Below are positions 25,589 to 33,692 of a stretch of DNA of 62,871 nucleotides, in pieces (positions within the stretch are counted from its first letter, which is position 1; every line of letters begins with the position of its first letter). The notes under the pieces were generated by a model. The model did not search any database and was not told the origin of the DNA. It saw only the letters and a program-made list of their open reading frames with translations. A program made the translations under genes and the position numbers. The DNA lies in the NCBI GenBank assembly GCA_009774615.1, contig VSOC01000008.1:1-62871 (forward strand), read 5' to 3'. This stretch comes from Lachnospiraceae bacterium. Lineage in GTDB: Bacteria; Bacillota; Clostridia; Lachnospirales; Lachnospiraceae.

Positions 25589-28103
25589 GTTCCGGCTTTT
25601 GCTTTTTCTGGTGCTGACTGCAGTTTGTCTGGCATCTGGCATGGGGGCCTTTTTCTCCTCCAGTCCAATGAAAGAAAAGCTTTTTGGTTCGGAGGGAAGG
25701 CAGATGCTGGGGGAAACCCTGCTTATCTTTGCCGGGCAGATATTTTTTTTCTATCCGCCGAAATGGTTTTTGCGCAGGCTGCCCCGAGGAAGAGAAAGAA
25801 CCGTGCGGGCTGCGGGGGTGATGACCTGGCTGGGATTAGGGCTTTGGTGTCATCAGATATTGATTCCCTTTTTGGCGGCCGGGTGCTGGCTGGCCGGTCT
25901 GCTGCTTTTTGGGGATGTTATTTTTCGCCATTCTGTGTTGAAAGAGAAAATGGACAGTGTATATTTCCGCCTGCTTGCCGATTTTCTTATGGGAAGCGGG
26001 TGCTGGATTTGTCTGGTCTGTGTTCTTTCGGCATTTCGCATCGGCGGTGTGAGCCGGATGCGGGGGATTGCCGCCGTGCTGGTTTTTGCGGCAGCTTTAG
26101 AAGCCGGGGTTGAAATGCGGTGCAGAGCCGTAAGCGGAGGAAAAGCGGGAAGGCAGGTAAAAAAGCCGAAAGGGGCAGAAGGCTTTAAGGGTGCCGGGCA
26201 GTTTTTAAAAGAGGCCGACCGTTTTAACGGTGCAGAGAGGTTTTTAAAAAAGGCAGGAAGTTTTAACGGTGCGGAGAGGTTTTTAAAAAAGGCAGGAAGT
26301 TTTAACCGTGCGGAGAAGCTTTTTCTTGCGGTGATCCTGACCATGGTTTTTGTCCAGCTTGCCCGGATAAATCTGATGCCCGACTATGATTCCCTGCATT
26401 ACGGGCTTCGCTCGCACTATATTTTGGATGCAGGGCATGGAATCTATGAAGATTTGGGCAATATCCACCTTGTCTACACCTATTCTAAGGGATGGGAAGT
26501 CCTTACTTTTCCGTTAAGCGGGACAATCACCTACGGATTCCAGCTTTGTTTTAATCTCTGGATGGCTGTGCTTGTGGTTGTGCTTTCCGGAGGATTGGTT
26601 TTTCGGATCAGCAGAAGAAGAACGACAGGGCTTTTTTGCGGGATGCTGATCTCCCTGATTCCGGGAATAATGAATATGGGGATAACGGCAAAAAGTGATC
26701 TGCTCACCCTGGTCTGTCAGCTCTGTATTTTATGGGCGGCGGTGGAAATCTTTAAAACTTCGCAGACGGAGGAAAAAAGCGGGTGGTTTGGCATTGCCCT
26801 GGGAGCGTGTCTGTTCAGCTTTGCATTAAAGCCGACTTCACTGGTATTTTCAAGTCTGCTTGCCTTGGGATGCCTGGGGACATTAATAATAAGTAAAGAA
26901 TTTGGACGTTTAAAGAGATTTTCTGCGCTGGCTGTGCTGCTAATGCCGGCAGTTCCCTGCGCCGGGGCATTGGCGGGGATGTGGATTCGCACCTGGAGGA
27001 TGACCGGGGTTTTGACGACATCGGTGTTTACTTCTATCTGGGAGAAACTGGGATTTTCGGTTAAATGGCCCTATGCTTTTTCTTCGATTCCCAATGAAGG
27101 GATGCAGATGGGCGTGTGGGAGAGCATTTCCTTTTTGCTGAAGCGTCTGTTAGGTGTTTTATTTGCCCCGACGGGGGACGATATGTTTCATGTCCGCCTG
27201 GCCTGGGGAAGTTCGATTGTATTTCTGGGTCTGGCGGCCTGGATGTTTTGGGGAATGGGAAAGGAAAAAGAAAAAAGATGCCTGAAGGTATCCATAATTG
27301 TTTTAGGATTGTTTAACCTGTTAAGCCTTTATCTGCTCTGGCAGGTGGACGGAAACTATTACATGCTTTTTTATGTGCTTGCGGCGATGGCAGGGAGTTT
27401 TTCACTGGAAAATGCCGGTTTTTGGGGACGGGAGGATAACCGATGCCAAAGCCGGGAGCGGGAAGGTAACGGATGCCAAAGCCAGGAGCGGGAAGGTAAC
27501 GGATGCAGGAATCAGGAACTTTCCTGCAGCATGGCTTGTCTTGTTTCTCTGGTCTTTGCCGGATTTGTCCTTGTTCAGACCGGGCTTATCCTGGGGACGA
27601 ACTGGGCGGGGACGAAGGGATTTACTCCGATAAAGCTTTTGCACGGCGGGGTAGTGAATCATCAGCAGGAACGCTATGCCGAAAAGTGTGCATCCGGAAA
27701 CCGGGAGATATGGCATATTCTTTCGGAAAATCCGGGGACACGGGTGATTGCCGCAGGGGAACATCCCATGGTTTTGCAGTTTCCCTGCAATGTACAGAGT
27801 TATTATGATGTTACCGGGAGTGGGGGAAATGTCCGCCTGGTTAAGACATTGGAGGATTTTAAAGCCTTTCTCCGTTTTGCGGAAACCGAATATATCTATG
27901 TGGAAGCCGGATATCTGGAGGAGGGAAGCCGGGTTTATGATGTGGTTCGCTATCTGATTGAGGAGGGAAGCCTTGTGCAGCTTTATTTTGAAGAGGGAAA
28001 TATGCTGGGGAAGGTGAATCTGGATGGGAAGCTTCCTTCTGATCCCGAAGGGGAGGCAGAAGCGTTTTATCAGCAGATAGGGATGAAGGTTATCAGCAGA
28101 TAG
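25554..28103 (+). CDS. Large polytopic membrane protein, function unknown (possible GT-C)
   Basis: The 849-residue protein has many hydrophobic segments and an acidic loop MPDYDSLHYGLRSHYIL that recalls the first-loop motif of GT-C transferases (GT39/PMT-type). I do not recognise a named family. Two in-frame tandem arrays interrupt it: about residues 210-261 (13-residue repeat) and 627-654 (10-residue repeat). Its end is unusual: a 23 bp tandem duplication at 28068-28113 shifts the frame, ending the protein at ISR; without one copy it would read on for 20 codons to TGA 28160-28162. The ATG at 25554 has GAAGGAGAAGGG in front and lies within the preceding gene. Confidence 0.8.
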   Translation: MLREKTDRKGDKFRLLLFLVLTAVCLASGMGAFFSSSPMKEKLFGSEGRQMLGETLLIFAGQIFFFYPPKWFLRRLPRGRERTVRAAGVMTWLGLGLWCHQILIPFLAAGCWLAGLLLFGDVIFRHSVLKEKMDSVYFRLLADFLMGSGCWICLVCVLSAFRIGGVSRMRGIAAVLVFAAALEAGVEMRCRAVSGGKAGRQVKKPKGAEGFKGAGQFLKEADRFNGAERFLKKAGSFNGAERFLKKAGSFNRAEKLFLAVILTMVFVQLARINLMPDYDSLHYGLRSHYILDAGHGIYEDLGNIHLVYTYSKGWEVLTFPLSGTITYGFQLCFNLWMAVLVVVLSGGLVFRISRRRTTGLFCGMLISLIPGIMNMGITAKSDLLTLVCQLCILWAAVEIFKTSQTEEKSGWFGIALGACLFSFALKPTSLVFSSLLALGCLGTLIISKEFGRLKRFSALAVLLMPAVPCAGALAGMWIRTWRMTGVLTTSVFTSIWEKLGFSVKWPYAFSSIPNEGMQMGVWESISFLLKRLLGVLFAPTGDDMFHVRLAWGSSIVFLGLAAWMFWGMGKEKEKRCLKVSIIVLGLFNLLSLYLLWQVDGNYYMLFYVLAAMAGSFSLENAGFWGREDNRCQSREREGNGCQSQEREGNGCRNQELSCSMACLVSLVFAGFVLVQTGLILGTNWAGTKGFTPIKLLHGGVVNHQQERYAEKCASGNREIWHILSENPGTRVIAAGEHPMVLQFPCNVQSYYDVTGSGGNVRLVKTLEDFKAFLRFAETEYIYVEAGYLEEGSRVYDVVRYLIEEGSLVQLYFEEGNMLGKVNLDGKLPSDPEGEAEAFYQQIGMKVISR
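26182..26337 (+). repeat. 39-bp in-frame tandem repeat
   Basis: Four units start at 26182 (degenerate), 26221, 26260 and 26299. They encode a 13-residue repeat with the core FNGAERFLKKAGS in a predicted cytoplasmic or loop region. Units two and three are almost identical, which suggests recent expansion. Confidence 0.92.
27431..27516 (+). repeat. 30-bp in-frame tandem repeat
   Basis: Units beginning with GGAAGGTAAC or GGAGGATAAC start at 27431, 27461 and 27491. They encode a hydrophilic 10-residue repeat with the core EGNGCQSQER in a loop of the same membrane protein. Confidence 0.9.
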
Positions 28104-28113
28104 GGATGAAGGT
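28068..28113 (+). repeat. Perfect 23-bp tandem duplication that shifts the frame at a gene end
   Basis: Two identical 23 bp copies (28068-28090 and 28091-28113) abut. Because 23 is not a multiple of three, the second copy is read in another frame and introduces the stop at 28101-28103. With one copy, the reading frame continues as GMKVLENGLAGYAEDKEEA and stops 3 bp before the next gene's GTG. Confidence 0.93.
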
Positions 28114-28165
28114 TTTGGAAAACGGACTGGCAGGGTATGCAGAGGATAAAGAGGAGGCGTGAGCC

Positions 28166-30145
28166 GTGAAACCACTTTCTATGGAACAAAGGTTAAAATT
28201 CAATCATGATGTGGCAGCGATACTGCTTCTTTTTGGTTTTTGTTTTTGGGTAAACCGCGGGATAGCGATATGCGGGCTGGCAGAAGACGATCTGTATTTA
28301 TGGGCAGGCTTTAGCGAAACTTCTTTTTTCCGGTATGTTTTTCCGGTTGGAGGGAGGAATTTTCGATGCCTTTATTACCTGGTTTCCTGGCTGGAATTTA
28401 CCCTTGCGGGGACAAGAATCGAATGGATGCGGTCTGTTAATATCATCCTTAACAGCATTCTGGCAGGGTTTTTGTATTATCTGGGAGGGAGGCTTTCCGG
28501 AAGGAAGATTTTGGGCTTTTTTGCCGGGATTTTGTTTTTGGCGTCGCGCATGGCCTTTTATCAGATTGGCCAGGTGATGGGGCTTTTGGAAACCATGGTC
28601 TGTTTTCTGGCTATTGGATTATTTTACTGCCTTTATGTATATTTCCATGAAAAACAGGAAAAAATATGGTATTTCCATGGGGCGTGCATCCTTTATTTTG
28701 CCCTCTGCTTCGTTCACGAGCGGTTTATGGTGCTGGTTTTATTGTTTTATCTGGTTTTAATCTTAAAAAAGCGCTATCAGCTTCGCAAATGGTTCTGGCC
28801 TCTGCGCCAGCTTCTTCTGGTCGTCCTTATCCGCTTTCTGGCCATGGGCAGTTCGTCTTTTGACGGAATTGTGCAGGGGATAAAAGGGGAAGGCATTTCG
28901 CCAAAAGAAGTACTTTTCCATGGGGCGCAGCAGGCGGCTTATCTTTTGGGCTTTAATATGGGCCCTAAGCACTTAAATGCCCTTTCCTGGAAAGATGCTC
29001 CCGGGCTGATTCACGGGCTGGTTTACGGCGCGGATATTTTGCTGGTTTTACTGGCGGCAGCATTCCTTGTCAGGGCAGTAAAAGAAAAAGAAGAGCGGAT
29101 GCAGCGGCTTGCCGAAAGCTTTTTATTTCTTGTATTTATCGGATTGTGTATATTTTCCAGCAGTTTTTCCCGGCAGGTTGAAGTGCCGTGGGTTTATGTT
29201 TCCTATGGCGGATTCTTACTGCTTATTATGTATCTGTGCGGCGCACTGCTTTTGCCGGAAGAAGGGCAGGGGGAAAGTCACGCTGCAGCGGGCGGATGGT
29301 CGGGAAATGCTCCCGGCGGTGACAGTGCAGAGGCAAATTTTCTCTCCCGGCACGCCCACCAGCAGGCACAGAAAAAGCGCTGCGGAAAATGGGTGCTGTG
29401 CGGCGGTGCCGTGCTTTATCTGGTGCTTATGCTGCCGGTGGAGATATTCTTCAGAAGCCATTATAACAACTTGTATTTCTGGGAAAAACAGGTAAAGATA
29501 AATTCACTGGCCAGGGAAACTTACGGGAAATACAAGGAGGGAATTTTTGGAAAAACGATTTATCTTCTTGGCGATGATGGTGCAGTCGATGACCGGACAG
29601 CAGAGATTTTCTTTGGGACATTTGCAGGAAAGAAAAAAGAAGCTAAAATAAAACTGATTTGTATCGACAGTATTCGGGATATCGGGCTGGTGAACCAGCA
29701 GATGCTTCTGCTTTACCTGGATAAAGAAAACGGGGTTTTTCAGGATGTCACGCAGTTTGTCAAGGAATTAAAGTTTAACCCTGCTTACGGGATTTATGAG
29801 GACGGCTGGATGGATGAAGAGTGCAGGTTTACCATCTTAAGCGGAAGTACAGGAAAAATCCGGCTTCGGTTTTTATATCCCGGGGAGCTTTACGGGGATG
29901 AACAGACGGAGATTTATGTTGACGGAAACTTACAGCAGCAGATTTCGGTAAGAGAAAACATCTATGTGGCAGAGATTTTGGCTAAGCCTTACCAGACGCT
30001 GGATGTGGAGATAAAAAGCAACTTTTATGTGGAAAATGCCCTGGAACAGCGGGGAGAAAAGCACCTGACCGCCCTTCTTGAAATTGAAACCGAAGAAGAA
30101 GTGATGGAAACCGAGGAAGGAACGGGCGAAGAAGAGAGCCCATAA
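28166..30145 (+). CDS. Large polytopic membrane protein with C-terminal extracytoplasmic domain, function unknown
   Basis: The 659-residue protein has about ten hydrophobic segments to residue 440, starting after LKFNHDVAAILLLFGFCFW, with an acidic loop LAEDDLYLWAGFS and ERFMVLVLLFYLVLILKKRY further on. This architecture suggests a GT-C-like transferase or polymerase, but no family is certain. After about residue 450 there is a soluble beta-rich region (RFTILSGSTGKIRLRFLYPG) and an acidic EEE-rich tail. The start is GTG with GAGGAGG 8 bp upstream. It was probably translationally coupled to the previous gene before the 23 bp duplication. Confidence 0.75.
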   Translation: MKPLSMEQRLKFNHDVAAILLLFGFCFWVNRGIAICGLAEDDLYLWAGFSETSFFRYVFPVGGRNFRCLYYLVSWLEFTLAGTRIEWMRSVNIILNSILAGFLYYLGGRLSGRKILGFFAGILFLASRMAFYQIGQVMGLLETMVCFLAIGLFYCLYVYFHEKQEKIWYFHGACILYFALCFVHERFMVLVLLFYLVLILKKRYQLRKWFWPLRQLLLVVLIRFLAMGSSSFDGIVQGIKGEGISPKEVLFHGAQQAAYLLGFNMGPKHLNALSWKDAPGLIHGLVYGADILLVLLAAAFLVRAVKEKEERMQRLAESFLFLVFIGLCIFSSSFSRQVEVPWVYVSYGGFLLLIMYLCGALLLPEEGQGESHAAAGGWSGNAPGGDSAEANFLSRHAHQQAQKKRCGKWVLCGGAVLYLVLMLPVEIFFRSHYNNLYFWEKQVKINSLARETYGKYKEGIFGKTIYLLGDDGAVDDRTAEIFFGTFAGKKKEAKIKLICIDSIRDIGLVNQQMLLLYLDKENGVFQDVTQFVKELKFNPAYGIYEDGWMDEECRFTILSGSTGKIRLRFLYPGELYGDEQTEIYVDGNLQQQISVRENIYVAEILAKPYQTLDVEIKSNFYVENALEQRGEKHLTALLEIETEEEVMETEEGTGEEESP

Positions 30146-30220
30146 AAGATAGTTTATAGAGGATGTTCGGCAAAAGATATTCCACAGGAAACATTCCATA
30201 AAAAGAAAGAAGGAATCAGG

Positions 30221-31651
30221 ATGAACAGCAGGAAAAAACTCTGGTATTTCGTTCCGCTGCTGGGGACGGTACTTTGCATGATTTATATTGCAGCGGCAAC
30301 AAAATCTGTGGTATATTCAGATTATATCCGGCTGATTAACAGTTATCTTCCGGATGTATGGAATCCGAAAAAATTTTTTGTGGCGGATGTGCTGGTGCGG
30401 ATTCCGGTGAATTATCTGGGCCGTATTATTAACACATTGCTGTTTGGCTATTCGGCAACCTTTGATATGGTTTTGGGTGTCTTATGCCTGGGCGGTTCCG
30501 GCTTTGTGCTTGCGGCTTACTGCAGGAGAAAGGAAATCGGTGTTTTCTGGTATCTTCTTCTGATGTTTCTTCTGTTTAGTTTAAATAAATGGGAAATGCT
30601 TACCAACGGGACGGGCTGGTGTCATTTCCTTGCCTTCTTTGGATTTTATTTCCATTATCTGGTGTTTGACCGGGTGTGGGAGAGAAGGAAGCAGGAAAGG
30701 GCTGGACTTCTTGCCGAAGAGGAAAAGAAAAAAGACCAAAAAGACCGGAGAAGGCTTTGCTGGCTTCCCTGGCTGCTCACCCTGGGCACGGCAGGGCCTT
30801 ACTGCGGGGCATATTCGGCGGTTTTGCTTTTTGCCTGTGCGGCGGCATTTTTCCTGGACTGGAAGGAAGAAAAAAAGCCGGACTGGCGGTACAGGATCTA
30901 TGGTTTTCACGTTTTGGCACCGTTGCTTCTCTATCTGCTCAGCAATGCATTTACCGTGCAGGAGTATGCGGGGGCTACCGGGCGGAGCATCGGAGAGGTT
31001 CTGGGAGATAATGCCGCATTATTTCCCAAGTTTTTAATCAAAAGTTTTTCTTCGATGGTGCTGGGCGAAGAAGTGATGATGGATTACCTGACCAGACTGA
31101 ATATGGGGATGGCTCTGGGTTATCTTATCGGTTTTCTGGTGCTGGCCGGGTATTTTCTGGCGCTTTGGATGCAGATCCGTTATTCGGTCTATCAGAAAAC
31201 GGTGCTGCCGCTGATGTTTATTCTCTGGGGCGGCTTAAATCATCTTCTGGTTTTATCGGCAAGGTGGATTTTTGAGAAAAGCAGCTATGGGATGAGTTCC
31301 CGCTATGCCCTGCAGTATCAGGTGGGGATTTTCGGAATCCTGCTCACTTTTGCAATAGTAAAAAAATGGAGATTTGCAGAAAAAAAGGCAGCACAGAGGG
31401 CCTGCTGGCTGGCGGCGCTTGGCATCAGCGGAATCCTTTTTGCGGGAAACTGCTGTACCACCTGGCGGGAGATAAAGACGGCACCCTACCGCAAAGAATA
31501 TGCCCGGGAGGTCGAGAATATGGCGCTGCATTACCGGGATGTGCCGGACGATGAACTGGAAGCCCGGTTTCAGTACCGCCACGGGCCGGAGAAAATCCGC
31601 CGTGCCCTGGGGATTTTAGAGGAGCAGGGCTGGAATGTTTTTCGCGATTAA
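30221..31651 (+). CDS. Polytopic membrane protein, function unknown
   Basis: The 476-residue protein has about ten hydrophobic segments, a highly charged loop (RRKQERAGLLAEEEKKKD, about residues 150-170) and a soluble tail. YSDYIRLINSYLPDVW in the first loop is a possible active-site region of a GT-C or polymerase-like protein, but I recognise no family. AAGAAGGAATC precedes the ATG. As the third large unknown membrane protein in a row, it may be the glycan polymerase or an outer-face transferase; this is inference. Confidence 0.75.
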   Translation: MNSRKKLWYFVPLLGTVLCMIYIAAATKSVVYSDYIRLINSYLPDVWNPKKFFVADVLVRIPVNYLGRIINTLLFGYSATFDMVLGVLCLGGSGFVLAAYCRRKEIGVFWYLLLMFLLFSLNKWEMLTNGTGWCHFLAFFGFYFHYLVFDRVWERRKQERAGLLAEEEKKKDQKDRRRLCWLPWLLTLGTAGPYCGAYSAVLLFACAAAFFLDWKEEKKPDWRYRIYGFHVLAPLLLYLLSNAFTVQEYAGATGRSIGEVLGDNAALFPKFLIKSFSSMVLGEEVMMDYLTRLNMGMALGYLIGFLVLAGYFLALWMQIRYSVYQKTVLPLMFILWGGLNHLLVLSARWIFEKSSYGMSSRYALQYQVGIFGILLTFAIVKKWRFAEKKAAQRACWLAALGISGILFAGNCCTTWREIKTAPYRKEYAREVENMALHYRDVPDDELEARFQYRHGPEKIRRALGILEEQGWNVFRD

Positions 31652-31664
31652 GCGGCGTTTGTCC

Positions 31665-31690
31665 GTTATTGTGAACGTGCAAACAGTAAC
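31665..31690 (+). repeat. Dispersed 26-bp palindrome, copy 5
   Basis: The arms are GTTATTGT and ACAGTAAC (one mismatch) around 10 bp. It is preceded by GTTTGTCC, similar to the TTTTTGCCC before other copies, and followed by the shared leader motif of rfbF. Confidence 0.75.
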
Positions 31691-31736
31691 AAAAAGGGTG
31701 TTTGTGCAGTGAAACGCGCACAGAATGGAGGAAAAG

Positions 31737-32507
31737 ATGAAGGTAGTTCTTTTGGCAGGGGGTTTTGGTACACGAATCAGCGAGGAAAGTCATTTAAAGC
31801 CAAAGCCCATGATTGAAATTGGAGAAAAGCCGATTTTATGGCATATTATGAAGTATTATTCCCAGTTTGGCTTTCATGAATTTATTATTTGTCTGGGGTA
31901 TAAGCAGTATATTGTGAAGGAGTTTTTTGCCGACTATTTTCTGCACACTTCCGATGTGACTTTTGATCTGGCGAATAACCGGATGGAGGTGCATAATAAT
32001 TATGCAGAGCCGTGGAAGGTTACGCTGGTGGATACGGGATTAAATACCATGACCGGAGGCAGGGTAAGAAGGATTCGTCCCTATGTGGAAGGGGAAACCT
32101 TTATGCTGACTTACGGTGACGGTGTCGGAGATATTAATCTTACCGAACTTGAGAGGTTTCATCGGGAACACGGAAAAATCGCAACCCTGACCAGCGTCAA
32201 TGTAGGCCAGCGCTTCGGTGTTTTGGATATCCAGGAGGGCGGACAGGTTCGGTCGTTCCGGGAAAAAGAGTGTATGGACGGGGCGCTGATTAACGGGGGC
32301 TTTATGATGATGAACCCGGGAATTTTTGACTATCTGGAAGGGGATGAAACGGTTCTTGAAAAGGAACCCTTCCGCAGGCTTGCCCGGGACGGGGAGATGA
32401 TGGCCTTCTTCCACAGCGGCTTCTGGAAATGCATGGATAACCAGAGAGATAAGCAGGAACTTGAAAAGCTGTGGCAGTCGGGCAATGCTCCGTGGAAAAA
32501 CTGGTAA
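31737..32507 (+). CDS. rfbF: Glucose-1-phosphate cytidylyltransferase
   Basis: The 256-residue enzyme makes CDP-glucose from CTP and glucose 1-phosphate, the entry to CDP-linked 6-deoxy and 3,6-dideoxy sugars. MKVVLLAGGFGTRISEESHLKPKPMIEIG, LTYGDGVGDI (metal binding) and FMMMNPGIFDYL with FWKCMDNQRDK are diagnostic. The start at 31737 is set by GGAGGAAAAG; the leader motif before it is repeated at other genes. It is followed by rfbG and rfbH in the order found in enterobacterial O-antigen clusters. Confidence 0.95.
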   Translation: MKVVLLAGGFGTRISEESHLKPKPMIEIGEKPILWHIMKYYSQFGFHEFIICLGYKQYIVKEFFADYFLHTSDVTFDLANNRMEVHNNYAEPWKVTLVDTGLNTMTGGRVRRIRPYVEGETFMLTYGDGVGDINLTELERFHREHGKIATLTSVNVGQRFGVLDIQEGGQVRSFREKECMDGALINGGFMMMNPGIFDYLEGDETVLEKEPFRRLARDGEMMAFFHSGFWKCMDNQRDKQELEKLWQSGNAPWKNW

Positions 32508-32550
32508 AACCATGCAAACGGAAACATGCCAAAACGGAGGAATTATACCT

Positions 32551-33621
32551 ATGGAAAATATCGATTTTGCCTGTCTTAAAAAAGCCTATGAAGGTAAGCG
32601 TGTTCTGGTGACCGGGCACACCGGGTTTAAGGGAAGCTGGCTGTGCCGGATACTGGAACTCTTCGGGGCAGAACTGACCGGCTATGCGTTAAAGCCGCCG
32701 ACCAGTCCAAGTCTTTTCTATGCGGCAGGAATTGAAGAAATGATGCATTCGGTGGAAGGAGATATCCGAAGCCTGGAAGATTTAAAGACCGTATTTGCCC
32801 GGGAAAAGCCGGAGATTGTGTTTCATCTGGCTGCACAGCCGATTGTCCGGGAATCCTATAAGAATCCGGTTTATACCTATGAAACCAATGTGATGGGAAC
32901 CGTGCACATGCTGGAATGTATCTGCCAGACGCCTTCGGTGAAATCATTTGTGAATGTCACAACCGATAAGGTTTACGAAAACCGCGAATGGGAGTACGGC
33001 TACCGGGAATGTGATCCGCTCGACGGCTACGATCCCTATTCCAACAGTAAGTCGTGTTCGGAGCTTGTGACGCACAGCTATAAAAAGTCCTTTTTTGCCG
33101 ACGGACATGTAAGGATTTCCACGGCTCGGGCGGGCAATGTTATCGGCGGCGGGGATTTTGCCGCGGATCGGATTATTCCGGACTGTATCCGTGCTGCTTC
33201 GGCAGGAAAAAAGATCCCGGTAAGAAATCCTTATTCTACCCGGCCGTATCAGCATGTTTTAGAGCCTTTGGGCGCATATCTGATGATTGCGGCAAAGCAG
33301 CTTGAAGATGAACGCTTCTGCGGCTATTATAATGTGGGGCCGGAGGATTCGGACTGCGTGACTACCGGGGAACTGACCGATTTGTTCTGCTCTGCCTGGG
33401 GCGGGGGATGTTCATGGGAAAATCAGGATGCGGGCGGCCCTCATGAAGCAAACTTTTTAAAACTGGACTGCTCGAAGCTGAAATCCGTTTTTGGATGGAA
33501 GCCCCGCTATCATGTGCAGGAGGCCGTAGAGAAAACCGTGGAATGGGCAAAGTCCTATCTGGCAGGAGAAGATGTGCGGGAGGTTATGGATCAGCAGATT
33601 ATGGAATTTTTTTCCAGATAG
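32551..33621 (+). CDS. rfbG: CDP-glucose 4,6-dehydratase
   Basis: The 356-residue SDR enzyme converts CDP-glucose to CDP-4-keto-6-deoxyglucose. VLVTGHTGFKGSWLCRIL is the NAD-binding motif, HLAAQPIVRESY and NVTTDKVYENREWEYGYRE are conserved, and the catalytic Tyr-x-x-x-Lys occurs in DPYSNSKSCSE. The ATG at 32551 has GGAGG 11 bp upstream; upstream in-frame starts lie within rfbF. Confidence 0.95.
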   Translation: MENIDFACLKKAYEGKRVLVTGHTGFKGSWLCRILELFGAELTGYALKPPTSPSLFYAAGIEEMMHSVEGDIRSLEDLKTVFAREKPEIVFHLAAQPIVRESYKNPVYTYETNVMGTVHMLECICQTPSVKSFVNVTTDKVYENREWEYGYRECDPLDGYDPYSNSKSCSELVTHSYKKSFFADGHVRISTARAGNVIGGGDFAADRIIPDCIRAASAGKKIPVRNPYSTRPYQHVLEPLGAYLMIAAKQLEDERFCGYYNVGPEDSDCVTTGELTDLFCSAWGGGCSWENQDAGGPHEANFLKLDCSKLKSVFGWKPRYHVQEAVEKTVEWAKSYLAGEDVREVMDQQIMEFFSR

Positions 33622-33692
33622 AAATGACGGAAAGATCCGATTAATTGATACCGTTCTAAAAAATGGATACAGTATGGAGGGAAAAATAAAGC

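Noticed and set aside
25853..26344. Minus-strand open frame across the 39-bp repeats
   Set aside because: It is a by-product of the in-frame repeat array on the plus strand; codon pattern and ribosome binding site support only the plus-strand gene.
27402..28175. Long minus-strand open frame opposite the end of the large membrane protein
   Set aside because: No family features and it overlaps a better-supported gene with clear membrane segments and a ribosome binding site.
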